Source: Paenibacillus sp. HGH0039 (GTDB lineage: Bacteria > Bacillota > Bacilli > Paenibacillales > NBRC-103111). Taken from it: a DNA stretch of 64,000 bases. The DNA is taken from contig NZ_KE150412.1 in the NCBI RefSeq assembly GCF_000411255.1, forward strand, positions 1,885,884 through 1,949,883, written 5' to 3'. Below, in pieces: positions 1 through 7,415 of the stretch. Under the pieces are notes generated by a model, which was not told the origin of the DNA, searched no databases, and saw nothing but the letters and a program-made list of their open reading frames with translations. Positions within the stretch are counted from its first letter, which is position 1; the number at the start of each line of letters is the position of its first letter. The translations under genes and the position numbers were made by a program.

Positions 1-400
1 GCTCCATCAGCTCCGGTAGCACCAGTCACTCCATCAGCTCCGGTCGCACCTGTCGCTCCATCGGCTCCCGTCGCACCTGTTGCTCCGTCGGCTCCCGTTG
101 CACCTGTTGCTCCGTCGGCTCCCGTTGCTCCTGTCGCTCCATCAGCTCCCGTTGCTCCTGTCGCTCCGTCAGCTCCATCGGCCCCAGTAGCACCAGTAGC
201 ACCAGTAGCACCAGTAGCACCAGTAGCACCAGTCGCTCCATCGGCCCCGGTCGCACCTGTAGCACCAGTCCCACCTGTCGACCCAGCCGCACCTGTAGGA
301 CCTGTCGCCCCTACAGCTCCCGTAGCTCCCGTACTTCCAGCCGGGCCAATCGGGCCGGTCGGACCTGCGGGGCCTGTTGCCCCTGTCGCACCCGTGACGC
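1..400 (-). repeat. Tandem nonamer repeats encoding Gly-Ala-Thr/Asp collagen triplets
   Basis: The DNA is built of 9-bp units. On the + strand the unit accagtagc occurs several times in perfect succession at about 188-234, and related units (gctccgtcg, gctccatcg, gcacctgtt) surround it. Each unit encodes one Gly-Ala-Thr or Gly-Ala-Asp triplet. Perfect copies suggest recent slippage expansion, so length variation between strains is expected. Confidence 0.9.
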
Positions 401-884
401 CCGATGCGCTTGCATTCATGACAACCACTTCGTCCAGCAGCACGTTCGATGAATTTTGCAATGGCGAAAGAGTCACCAGAAAAGAGGCATAAGCCGCATT
501 CGCAGGCACCGCACCGGTTACCTCATATAGCATTTTCCAGGATCCGGTTGCCACATCGGGAAGCGTTCCCTGCTGGATCGTGGTGGCTACTCCGTTCGAA
601 ATGAACAAATACGAGGAATCGTAGTAAGCCAGCGTTACGTTAACTTGCGGACTCGTACCGGTGCCGGTTTTGGCAAAAGAAGCGGATACCGCATAGCTTT
701 CTCCCGGCAAAGCGAAGACCGCCTGAACGATCCCCGCTCCGACATTTCCACCCGTCAATAGGCAAGCATTTGCGCCGACCTTGGGATTTGTACTCACCGC
801 AACGGCATTATAGGCTCCCCAGGCATCCATGCTTCCCAGCTCGAAGCCGCCGTTTTGAATCAAATTGTTAAATAAAACGGTCAT
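1..884 (-). CDS. Collagen-like repeat surface protein, C-terminus outside window
   Basis: The reading frame is open from an ATG at 884 to the left edge, so the C-terminus is missing. AGGAGGTGA stands just upstream of the ATG. The first ~155 residues form a non-collagenous domain (starts [20 protein letters not shown]) that resembles the NTTRR-F1 type of domain found before tandem repeats in Firmicutes. From about position 405 downward the protein is almost pure Gly-X-Y, mostly GAT and GAD with some GPT and GPA, which is a collagen-like helix. Such proteins in Bacillales are usually spore-surface or exosporium glycoproteins (BclA-like). The Thr-rich triplets would be glycosylation sites, and a glycosyltransferase gene lies directly upstream on the same strand. 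Family assignment is firm; spore location is inference. Confidence 0.85.
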   Translation of the reverse strand, partial: MTVLFNNLIQNGGFELGSMDAWGAYNAVAVSTNPKVGANACLLTGGNVGAGIVQAVFALPGESYAVSASFAKTGTGTSPQVNVTLAYYDSSYLFISNGVATTIQQGTLPDVATGSWKMLYEVTGAVPANAAYASFLVTLSPLQNSSNVLLDEVVVMNASASGVTGATGATGPAGPTGPIGPAGSTGATGAVGATGPTGAAGSTGGTGATGATGADGATGATGATGATGATGATGADGADGATGATGADGATGATGADGATGATGADGATGATGADGATGATGADGVTGATGADG

Positions 885-962
885 AACCTCACCTCCTCTA
901 TTAATCTATGAACTGCGAACATAGTTGGTTTGTAGAGTTATCCTGTGTAAAAAAATTCGGGC

Positions 963-1808
963 TCACGCCAAACCGTCTTCTTCACCCAACGGCACGAAAT
1001 GCTTTTCGGGGCAAAAGGTTTTAACCTTCTCGACGATGAGGCTCGGATTGTAACCCGTTTTTTCCAGTTCGACCGCAGAAACTTCCAAATTCCATTTATT
1101 CCGGAATATTTCCGCATTATAGAGGCCTTGTTCGTTCCAGGCGAGTCCGTTAGCCGTAAAAGTCGCGTGACCGTGGTGATGCACGTAAACGTCGCAAGCA
1201 GCCCACAAAATTTTTCCGCTAAGCCGGGCACGAAGGCAAAAATCGTCATCTTCATACCCGCCGGGGTAAAAACGCTCATCGAGTCCTCCGATGGTTTCAA
1301 TCAGTTTTTTATGAAAAAGCATGCAAAAACCGATCAGCCGGTGCGGATAAAATCCCATGCCTATGTTTTGCTCTCTCCACTTGCGCGCAAACTGCTGCAT
1401 CTCGTCCATGGTCTGATAAGGGTCCGGCTGAATCCGCTGAATCGGTGCCACATTGCAGGAAACAGGTCCGACGATGCCGATGGTCCGGTCCCAATCGAGC
1501 CAGCCGCGCAGCCCTTCCAGCCAATTTTCCGTAACGACGACGTCGTTGTTCAGGAGCAGCAGGTAGTCTCCCTTGGCCGCCCGGATTCCCTGGTTGCAGC
1601 CCCCGGCAAAGCCTTTATTCACAGAGTTGGCAAGCACGGTAGCATTCCGGACCGTTGATAAATAAGCCAAAGTCCCGTCGGTCGATCCGTTATCCACAAA
1701 AATAAATTCGTACGGCAAAGACGTGTACTTTTGCACGCTTTCCACACAGGCCCGGGTATGCTTCAGCCCGTTCCGGGTCAATATAATAATCGAAGTTAAA
1801 GCTCCCAT
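963..1808 (-). CDS. Family 2 glycosyltransferase
   Basis: This 281-residue protein starts at an ATG at 1808 preceded by AAAAAGGAGTGAGAG; an upstream in-frame start at 1895 lacks a ribosome site. It has a GT-A fold: a beta-strand start (TSIIILTRNG), the VDNGSTDG nucleotide-sugar motif at 38-45, the metal-binding LLLNNDV segment at 84-90 and a C-terminal YPGGYEDDDFCLRAR acceptor-side motif near 180. It resembles the rhamnosyltransferase/GT2 proteins that decorate surface polymers. It sits upstream of the collagen-like gene on the same strand with under 80 bp between them, so it probably glycosylates that protein. The donor sugar cannot be told from sequence. Confidence 0.88.
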   Translation of the reverse strand: MGALTSIIILTRNGLKHTRACVESVQKYTSLPYEFIFVDNGSTDGTLAYLSTVRNATVLANSVNKGFAGGCNQGIRAAKGDYLLLLNNDVVVTENWLEGLRGWLDWDRTIGIVGPVSCNVAPIQRIQPDPYQTMDEMQQFARKWREQNIGMGFYPHRLIGFCMLFHKKLIETIGGLDERFYPGGYEDDDFCLRARLSGKILWAACDVYVHHHGHATFTANGLAWNEQGLYNAEIFRNKWNLEVSAVELEKTGYNPSLIVEKVKTFCPEKHFVPLGEEDGLA

Positions 1809-1893
1809 TCTCTCACTCCTTTTTCGGATTCCTGCTAGAATATGTGCGAGGATAAGAGACAGTTTGGGTCTTGAAAAAAACAAACATCCGTAC

Positions 1894-1926
1894 AAAAAAA
1901 GAGCTTCCGAAAAGAAGCCCTCTTTT
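1894..1926 (-). terminator. Terminator-like hairpin in a divergent intergenic region
   Basis: A stem of the form AAAAGAGCTTC...GAAG(C)CCTCTTTT with one bulged base is flanked by A and T runs, so it could end transcripts on either strand. No gene lies upstream on either side within the interval. It may be an attenuator of the glycosyltransferase leader or the end of a short RNA. Confidence 0.35.
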
Positions 1927-2027
1927 TAACCCGAAAATAGTTTCGGCCGGTTTTGATAAACTGTAACTATTATGGTAACTTAACAAAGAGACCAAAGATC
2001 CCTCAAGGGAATAAAGGAGAGACACTC

Positions 2028-2747
2028 ATGGAGCTTAAGAACAAAACGGCCATCATTACCGGGGCCGGCAAAGGAATCGGCAAAGCGGCCGCCGCCGCGC
2101 TTGCCAAAGAAGGCGTTAACCTCGGTCTTCTGGCCAGAAGCACAGCGGACCTGGAAGCCCTTCAGAAAGAGCTTTCCGGTACTTACGGAGTCAACGTTTT
2201 CTATGCTTCCGCCGATATTTCGAAACCATCCGAAGTGCAGCAGGCTATCTCCTCCCTAACCGGAGAGCTCGGCCATGTCGATATTCTGATCAACAATGCG
2301 GGAATCGCCCAATTCGGCACGGTGGCGGATATGGACCCCGAGCAGTGGGAGCGCATTATTCAGGTCAACCTCATGGGAACCTACTATGTGACGCGTGCCG
2401 TCCTGCCGGGCATGATCCAGCAAAACAGCGGAACTATCATTAATGTGGCTTCTACGGCCGGAGAACGCGGTTTTGCGACCGGTTCGGCTTACTGCGCCTC
2501 CAAATTCGGAGTTCTCGGTCTGACCGAGTCGCTTATGCAGGAAGTCCGCAAATCCAACATCCGTGTAACGGCGCTTACGCCAAGCACGGTCAACACCGAT
2601 TTGGCGAGCAATGCGGGCCTCAAAATCGGCGACGAAGACCGGATGATGCAGCCGGAAGACGTAGCGGAGCTGATTACCGCCACGCTGAAGCTTCCTCCGC
2701 GCGTATTCATCAAGACCGCCGGAATCTGGACAACCAATCCTCAGTAA
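2028..2747 (+). CDS. Short-chain dehydrogenase/reductase, FabG-like
   Basis: This 239-residue classical SDR starts at ATG 2028 after AAAGGAG; the longer frame from 1953 has no such site. It carries the NAD(P)-binding TGxxxGIG motif (GAGKGIG, 12-18), NNAG at 89-92, and the catalytic tetrad N114, S142, Y155 and K159. Family members reduce 3-ketoacyl or sugar/ketone substrates with NAD(P)H in the cytosol. The protein is slightly short for FabG (about 246) and stands alone, with a terminator after it, so it is more likely a general 3-ketoacyl-(ACP) reductase paralog (YhdF/YvaG-like) than the fatty-acid synthase gene. The substrate is unknown. Confidence 0.85.
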   Translation: MELKNKTAIITGAGKGIGKAAAAALAKEGVNLGLLARSTADLEALQKELSGTYGVNVFYASADISKPSEVQQAISSLTGELGHVDILINNAGIAQFGTVADMDPEQWERIIQVNLMGTYYVTRAVLPGMIQQNSGTIINVASTAGERGFATGSAYCASKFGVLGLTESLMQEVRKSNIRVTALTPSTVNTDLASNAGLKIGDEDRMMQPEDVAELITATLKLPPRVFIKTAGIWTTNPQ

Positions 2748-2812
2748 CGGCCGGTTTTAAGGCTTTCCGGAAGTTCGACCGGTCAGCCCCCGAAAGCGGA
2801 ATCCGTAACAAA

Positions 2813-2846
2813 ACCTCTTCCGTTCCAAAACGGAGGAGGTTTTTTG
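2813..2846 (+). terminator. Intrinsic terminator after the SDR
   Basis: An 11-bp stem CCTCTTCCGTT/AACGGAGGAGG with a 4-base loop is followed by a run of six T. It lies about 70 bp after the SDR stop codon. Confidence 0.85.
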
Positions 2847-2965
2847 CTTTATTTTCTCGTATTAAAAAAATATCGGGAAGGTTAACTATATGTAGGGTCA
2901 ACAATTTAGTCCCGAAAATTTCTAGATTTTATTTGGACGTGGTTGATTTAGGGAGGGAGATTTAA

Positions 2966-3472
2966 ATGAGCGCAGCGGACGTAGACGTGAAAACAATTTT
3001 TTTCAAAGAAGACGGTGCGATTCCGAACCACCCCCGGTTGCCCGTGCTTCTGTACAGTGGGGTTTTCTCGGAAAATGCGGAGCAGACGGAGAAGCTGTTT
3101 AACCAGCATAACTGGCTGAACAGCTGGACCAACGGCGTGTTCGATTACCATCATTACCACAGCAACGCGCACGAGGTGCTCGGCGTCATAAGCGGAAGCG
3201 CGGTAGTGCGGCTCGGCGGCGAGCATGGAGAGCAGGTAGAGCTGAGGACCGGCGATGTGGTCGTGCTGCCTGCCGGCACCGGGCACAAAAAACTGTCGGG
3301 CAGCCCCGACTTCAAGATCGTTGGGGCCTATCCGGGCGGCATGGAGCCCGATCTTCACAAAGAGAGCGAGAGCGTAACCCCCGCCATCCGGGAAAAGATC
3401 GGCAGCGTTCCTGTGCCGGACACCGATCCGGTTTTCGGTGAGGAGGGGCCGCTCCTCCGCTTGTGGACATAA
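2966..3472 (+). CDS. Cupin-domain protein, YjlB-like
   Basis: This 168-residue single-domain cupin starts at ATG 2966 after AGGGAGGGAG. The first cupin motif is visible as HHYHSNAHE (H63, H65, E70), and the second-motif histidine is probably H107 in LPAGTGHKKL. These residues would bind one metal ion. Length and the EVLGVISGSAVVRLGG core resemble YjlB of Bacillus subtilis, whose function is not established. It is a single-gene unit bounded by terminators at 2813 and 3471. Metal binding is inferred from family rules. Confidence 0.8.
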   Translation: MSAADVDVKTIFFKEDGAIPNHPRLPVLLYSGVFSENAEQTEKLFNQHNWLNSWTNGVFDYHHYHSNAHEVLGVISGSAVVRLGGEHGEQVELRTGDVVVLPAGTGHKKLSGSPDFKIVGAYPGGMEPDLHKESESVTPAIREKIGSVPVPDTDPVFGEEGPLLRLWT

Positions 3473-3511
3473 AAAGAACGGCCCTGGCATGGAGATGCCG
3501 GTCCGTTCTTT
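3471..3511. terminator. Bidirectional terminator after the cupin gene
   Basis: The stem AAAAAGAACGG...CCGTTCTTTTT is symmetrical, with an internal G/C-rich arm, and gives a T run on both strands. It overlaps the end of the cupin stop codon. Confidence 0.85.
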
Positions 3512-3599
3512 TTATGGGTTGTATGCGCATGTGCGGTTCCCGCTGGATTGCGGGAGTGTCGCAGACGCGGCAGCGACGCGCTGGCGGTACTCCGGCAGC

Positions 3600-3945
3600 T
3601 ATTCCCGCCCGGAGTACGAGCGGCCTGGACCGTGACCGCAGAGCGGGCAGGCCTTGGACTCGCGCTTCGGGTCCGCCGGGCATCCCACCCCCGCCACGGG
3701 GCTCCAGGCCATGCCCTCAACGTCCGGCCGTCATCGGTGACCGCAGAGCGGGCAGGCTTCGGCACACGCATCGGGGCCAGCCCACCGGGAAAGGCCCCGC
3801 CGGTCAGCGGGCAAGCCTTCGCCGGCAGTTCGGCCCGACAGCGGGCTCCACGCCAGCGCCCTCAACGGCCGGCCGCGCGCACGGCCGCTTCCCGGCGGCC
3901 CGCCGTCATCGGCGCCCCGCACAGCGGGCAGGCCTTGGCCGGCGC
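3600..3945 (-). repeat. Degenerate tandem repeats of the helicase zinc-knuckle end
   Basis: The + strand core agcgggcaggcctt recurs at about 3642, 3745, 3806 (one base changed) and 3922. Each copy on the minus strand can encode (K/E)ACPLCG or a damaged form. Flanking sequence is also shared, for example ccgtcatcgg before the copies at 3743 and 3922 and gccctcaacg between them. Only the copy at 3922 is in frame with the helicase; the others lie beyond its stop codon at 3862 in shifted frames. This looks like tandem duplication of the 3' end of the gene followed by decay. Confidence 0.7.
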
Positions 3946-6198
3946 ACCGGACGCCTTGCCCGCGGCGGGTTCGCCGGCGGCGATCCGCACCCAGGCGTTG
4001 CAGCCCGGCCCGGTGCAGAGCCACGCGGGCACCGTCTCCGTGCGTACCGGCCCGGCCGGTGCGCTTCGCTCCGGTGCCCTGCCGGACGCCGGTGCGGTGC
4101 GGCTCACGGCCGTCACCGTCCGCTTGCCGGAGACCGGCTGCGCGCGGCGGCCGGAAGCCGGCGAATCGCCGCTCCGCCCCGTAAAGGCGGACACGACGAA
4201 CCGCGAGACGCCCGCCTTTCTTCCCCGGTACAGGGAAGGCGAGCTTACGATGAGCTCCTCGCGGGCCCGGGTCACGGCCACGTAGGCGAGGCGCCGTTCC
4301 TCTTCGAGATCGGCGGCGTTGTCCGCCGCTTTCGGGTCCAGTACGGAGCTGTGGGGCAGACTGCCTTCGCACGCTCCGATCAGGACGACCACGGGAAACT
4401 CCAATCCTTTGGACCGGTGAATGGTCATCAACGCGACCCGGCTGCCCTGCTCCTCGGAGAGATGGCGGCCGCTCTGCCTGCTCCGGGACAGCACGTCGTC
4501 CACGAACAGGACGAACTCGGCCGTGGTGCGGAACCGTTCCGCCGACGTTTCCAGCTCGTCCAGCATCTCTTTGAGCATCTCCTTGTGCTGGGTCGGCTGC
4601 TTCCGCCCGTCCGTCTCGACGTAGGCGTCGTAGAAATGCACGCGCATTTTGCGGATCGCATCCAAAGGCTTCAGCTTTTTCAGCTCCCGGATCAGTTCCA
4701 GCCTTGTCTGGATCTTCTCTATTTGGAAGTCCTTCTTGTTCGGCATGGACAGCAGATGGACCAGCGGCCCTTTCTTCGGCTGCCGGGCCTCCTGCTGGCG
4801 GATATACGCCATCCCGTGCTCGCGGTTGATGTACAGGGATGGCAGCACTCCCTCCATCGCCTCGAAGTCGCGGCGGTTCAGAGACAGGCGCATATGATCC
4901 AGAACGGGCTTGATCAACCAATGCTCGTACAGCAGCTGCCCGTCCCCGTAATCAATATAGGGGATTTCGCGCAGAACGAGCTGCTCCAGCAGAGCGCGGT
5001 TGTTGCTTGCGGAGCGGTAGAGCACGGCGAAATCCCCGTAACTCCGCCTCCCCTGCTCCACATCCTGCCGGATACGCGAGAGGACGATTTCCGCCTCCTC
5101 GTCGGTCGTCAGCGGGCGGATATACTGAGGCCGGGCACTGCTTGCGTTCGCGGCTTTCAGCGTCTTCACCCGCCGCATCTTGTTGTGCCGGATGATTTCG
5201 TTCCCCAGCCCGACGATGGATGCCCCCGAGCGGTAATTAATCGCGAGCGTAATCACCTTGGCGGACGGGAACTCTTTTTCAAAATGGAGAATAAATTCGC
5301 TCCGCGCCCCGTTAAACGAATAAATCGTCTGATCGTCATCCCCCACCACCATCAAATGATTCTGAGGCGACGCAATCATCCGGATAAGCTCGTACTGGAT
5401 GCCGTTCGTGTCCTGAAACTCGTCCACCATGACATACTGGAAACGGTTTTGCAGCGAGCGCAGCAGGCTCTCGTTCTCCTTCAGCATACGGTACGCCCGG
5501 AGAAGCACGTCGTCGAAGTCGATTTTGGCGTTGGCCAACTTCCACTCTTCATAGCGGATCAGAATGCTCCGGATTTCTTTTTCTTCCTTCGTTTGCTGCG
5601 GCAGGTCCTGAAGCTCCGTCCGGTTCATTTTATAGGAGGAAAGCAGCGTCAGAAGCGTTTCGGGCTGATACGTATCGGGGATGCCCAGCTCCCGCATAAT
5701 CTGCTTGAGCAAGATGTGCTGCCTGCGCGTCTCGTTAAATATCTCTTCTTGGACGCCCTGGCTCCTTATGACCCGCAGAAAAAAAGAGTGAAACGTCCGC
5801 GCTTGAAGCCGTGAAGCTTCCTGGGCCGTTATTCCCGGCAGTGCGGCGATGCGTTCTCTCATTTCGGCGGCGGCTTTGCTGGAAAAAGTGACAAGTAAAA
5901 TGCTCGCCGCCCGGATTTGGCGCACCGCGAGCAAGTACCCCGTCCGGCAGACGAGCACGGACGTTTTACCCGAGCCGGCGCCCGCCAGCGTCAGCAGCGG
6001 TCCTTCGAAGTGTCTCACCGCCCGGATCTGCGGCTCGTTCAGGGCTATGCCCTGCGCCTCCAGGCGGCGGAAGTAGAAAGCGTCCCGGTCTCCGTCCGGG
6101 ACCAGTTCCCTGCTTGTATGTGCGGAAGCCATGACGGCTTGCGGAATGTTCGTGTGACCCGTACCCGGAGGCACGGTGTAAAAAGGGGCCTGACTCAA
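3862..6198 (-). CDS. UvrD/PcrA-family (SF1) DNA helicase with C-terminal zinc motif
   Basis: This 778-residue ATP-dependent 3'-5' helicase starts at a TTG at 6198 preceded by GAAGGTGA; an ATG 22 codons later is an alternative. Visible motifs are the Q-motif (LNEPQIRAV, ~53-61), Walker A GAGSGKTS (73-80), Walker B VDEFQDTN (~258), VGDDDQTIYSFNGA (motif III region), HRSKGLEFPVV (motif V) and YVAVTRAREEL (motif VI). After the helicase core comes an Ala/Pro/Arg-rich linker of ~80 residues and a tail with CTGPGC and CPLCG, probably one zinc site. The protein is a little longer than PcrA (~740) and lacks the PcrA C-terminus, so it is an accessory UvrD-like helicase. The DNA just after the stop holds decayed copies of the CPLCG module. 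Confidence 0.88.
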   Translation of the reverse strand: MSQAPFYTVPPGTGHTNIPQAVMASAHTSRELVPDGDRDAFYFRRLEAQGIALNEPQIRAVRHFEGPLLTLAGAGSGKTSVLVCRTGYLLAVRQIRAASILLVTFSSKAAAEMRERIAALPGITAQEASRLQARTFHSFFLRVIRSQGVQEEIFNETRRQHILLKQIMRELGIPDTYQPETLLTLLSSYKMNRTELQDLPQQTKEEKEIRSILIRYEEWKLANAKIDFDDVLLRAYRMLKENESLLRSLQNRFQYVMVDEFQDTNGIQYELIRMIASPQNHLMVVGDDDQTIYSFNGARSEFILHFEKEFPSAKVITLAINYRSGASIVGLGNEIIRHNKMRRVKTLKAANASSARPQYIRPLTTDEEAEIVLSRIRQDVEQGRRSYGDFAVLYRSASNNRALLEQLVLREIPYIDYGDGQLLYEHWLIKPVLDHMRLSLNRRDFEAMEGVLPSLYINREHGMAYIRQQEARQPKKGPLVHLLSMPNKKDFQIEKIQTRLELIRELKKLKPLDAIRKMRVHFYDAYVETDGRKQPTQHKEMLKEMLDELETSAERFRTTAEFVLFVDDVLSRSRQSGRHLSEEQGSRVALMTIHRSKGLEFPVVVLIGACEGSLPHSSVLDPKAADNAADLEEERRLAYVAVTRAREELIVSSPSLYRGRKAGVSRFVVSAFTGRSGDSPASGRRAQPVSGKRTVTAVSRTAPASGRAPERSAPAGPVRTETVPAWLCTGPGCNAWVRIAAGEPAAGKASGAPAKACPLCGAPMTAGRREAAVRAAGR

Positions 6199-6454
6199 AA
6201 CCGTTCACCTTCAAATTCTGTCTTTTTTGTCCTCTAAGCTGCTCTGTGCAAGCGTTGTTGTAAAGCTCTTCTAGAACTATACCATTCCGCGGGCGATGAG
6301 AATACACTCCGATAACAATTTGTAACATAACTGCAATCCAGTTTTCATCTTCCTTTAATATAAAAGCTCTATACTAAAACTCGACCCCCTTTTAATAAAT
6401 AAATCTTAAGACCCGCAGCCCGTTGCTGTGGGTCTCTTTCTTTTTAAAACTGGA
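6199..6454. other. Divergent intergenic region between helicase and SleB gene
   Basis: The left part carries the helicase leader. Around 6340-6380 the sequence is AT-rich with possible -10 hexamers (TATAAA, TATACT), but no convincing -35 partner was found. The right part holds the hairpin described separately. Confidence 0.5.
6409..6446 (+). terminator. Intrinsic-terminator hairpin inside the sleB leader region
   Basis: An 11-bp stem AGACCCGCAGC/GCTGTGGGTCT with a CCGTT loop is followed by a T-rich run. No protein gene lies upstream on this strand, so it would end a short RNA or act as an attenuator before the riboswitch-like segment that follows. Confidence 0.6.
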
Positions 6455-6607
6455 TCGCCTATCCATTTTTTTCGTTCCTACGGAAACAATTCGGCGGGGC
6501 TCCCCGAACAGTATAAAGGACGAGCCGGAATCGAGCCGGCCCCTGTCACTCCCCTGCAGCCGCCGATAAGCGTGGGCGGAAGCTTTTGATGACCATCGTA
6601 GGCCCTT
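6455..6607 (+). promoter_or_regulatory. Possible ydaO-type (c-di-AMP) riboswitch before sleB
   Basis: Four pieces of the ydaO/yuaA consensus appear in order: CGCCTATCC (P1 5' side), GGCGGGG followed by a C/G-rich turn, GCCGGAATCG in place of GGGGTGAATC, and GACCATCGTAGGC resembling the consensus AACCTCGTAGGC end. GCCTA can pair with TAGGC to close P1. The downstream gene is a cell-wall hydrolase, a classic ydaO target. The match is divergent, so this is a hypothesis. Confidence 0.4.
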
Positions 6608-6669
6608 AAGTCCCTATCGCACGTACACAAAACGTGGTCATAAAAAAAAGAGGAGGTTTTCCTTTAACC

Positions 6670-7311
6670 ATGAAAAAAATGCCTATATTATTATCTGCCG
6701 CCGCATGCGCCATCGGCCTTGTCAGCGCGGCCCCTTCGGCCTCGGCCATGTCCCTGGCCACAGGAACCCAGAGCGAGCACGTTCTGGACCTGCAAGAGCG
6801 GCTTGACGCGCTCGGTTACTTCGACGCGGGCGTCACCGGCTACTACGGAATGAAAACCGCGGAGTCCGTGAAAAAATTCCAGCGCGCTTACGGCCTTCCC
6901 GTCGACGGCGAAGCCGACTCGAAGACCCTCGGCAAGCTGGAAAAAGCGGCCGTGCCGAAGCAGAACGCTCTGGAGCAGATGGCGCGCATCATTTATTCCG
7001 AGGCCCGAGGCGAGTCCTACCAGGGGCAGGTTGCGATCGGCGCCGTCGTCATCAACCGCGTGCAGTCCAACCAGTTCCCGGATTCCATTCCGGGCGTCAT
7101 TCACCAGCCGGGACAGTTTTCCGCCGTCCGTGACGGCCAGTACGGGCTGAAGCCTAACGAAACGGCTTACAAAGCGGCACGCGCCGCCCTGAACGGCTCC
7201 GACCCGACCGGTGGCGCACTGTTTTACTACAATCCGGACGTCGCCACTTCGTCCTGGAGCAAGTCGCGTCCGAAAACGGCCGTGATCGGGAACCACGTCT
7301 TCACGAACTGA
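6670..7311 (+). CDS. Spore-cortex-lytic-enzyme-like cell wall hydrolase (SleB family)
   Basis: This 213-residue secreted hydrolase starts at ATG 6670; AGGAGG lies 13 bases upstream, slightly far. A signal peptide (KK, hydrophobic core, ASA cleavage near 26) leads to a peptidoglycan-binding type 1 domain at ~33-92 (LQERLDALGYFDAGVTGYYG) and a SleB/Hydrolase_2 catalytic domain at ~100-213. The likely catalytic Glu is E111 in IIYSEARGES, followed by QGQVAIGAVVINRV. SleB enzymes are lytic transglycosylases that cut cortex peptidoglycan at muramic lactam during germination; CwlJ-like and vegetative paralogs also exist. No ypeB partner follows, so a vegetative role is possible. Confidence 0.88.
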   Translation: MKKMPILLSAAACAIGLVSAAPSASAMSLATGTQSEHVLDLQERLDALGYFDAGVTGYYGMKTAESVKKFQRAYGLPVDGEADSKTLGKLEKAAVPKQNALEQMARIIYSEARGESYQGQVAIGAVVINRVQSNQFPDSIPGVIHQPGQFSAVRDGQYGLKPNETAYKAARAALNGSDPTGGALFYYNPDVATSSWSKSRPKTAVIGNHVFTN

Positions 7312-7359
7312 TCGAGCTTTAATCCTACAGGGCATCACCTACACAGGTCCCCGCACGCT

Positions 7360-7408
7360 AAAAAGCCAACTTTGCCCCGACCACGCAAAGTTGGCTCTTT
7401 CCTTTTTA
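7360..7408. terminator. Bidirectional terminator between convergent genes
   Basis: The 12-bp stem AGCCAACTTTGC/GCAAAGTTGGCT has T-rich sequence on both sides and separates the sleB-like gene from the convergent 7416-8828 gene. Confidence 0.9.
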
Positions 7409-7415
7409 TTTGGCT

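Noticed and set aside
1-400. CRISPR-like array suggested by short regular repeats
   Set aside because: The 9-bp units are contiguous, have no spacers and encode Gly-X-Y triplets in an open frame.
3463-5814. 783-codon open frame on the + strand
   Set aside because: It is the antisense shadow of the UvrD-type helicase, with Arg/Pro/Gly-rich composition and no family match.
6515-6545. tRNA or tmRNA 3' end suggested by a T-arm-like GCCGG-CTCGATT-CCGGC
   Set aside because: No matching 5' acceptor strand, D-arm or anticodon arm could be placed at the right distance on either strand.
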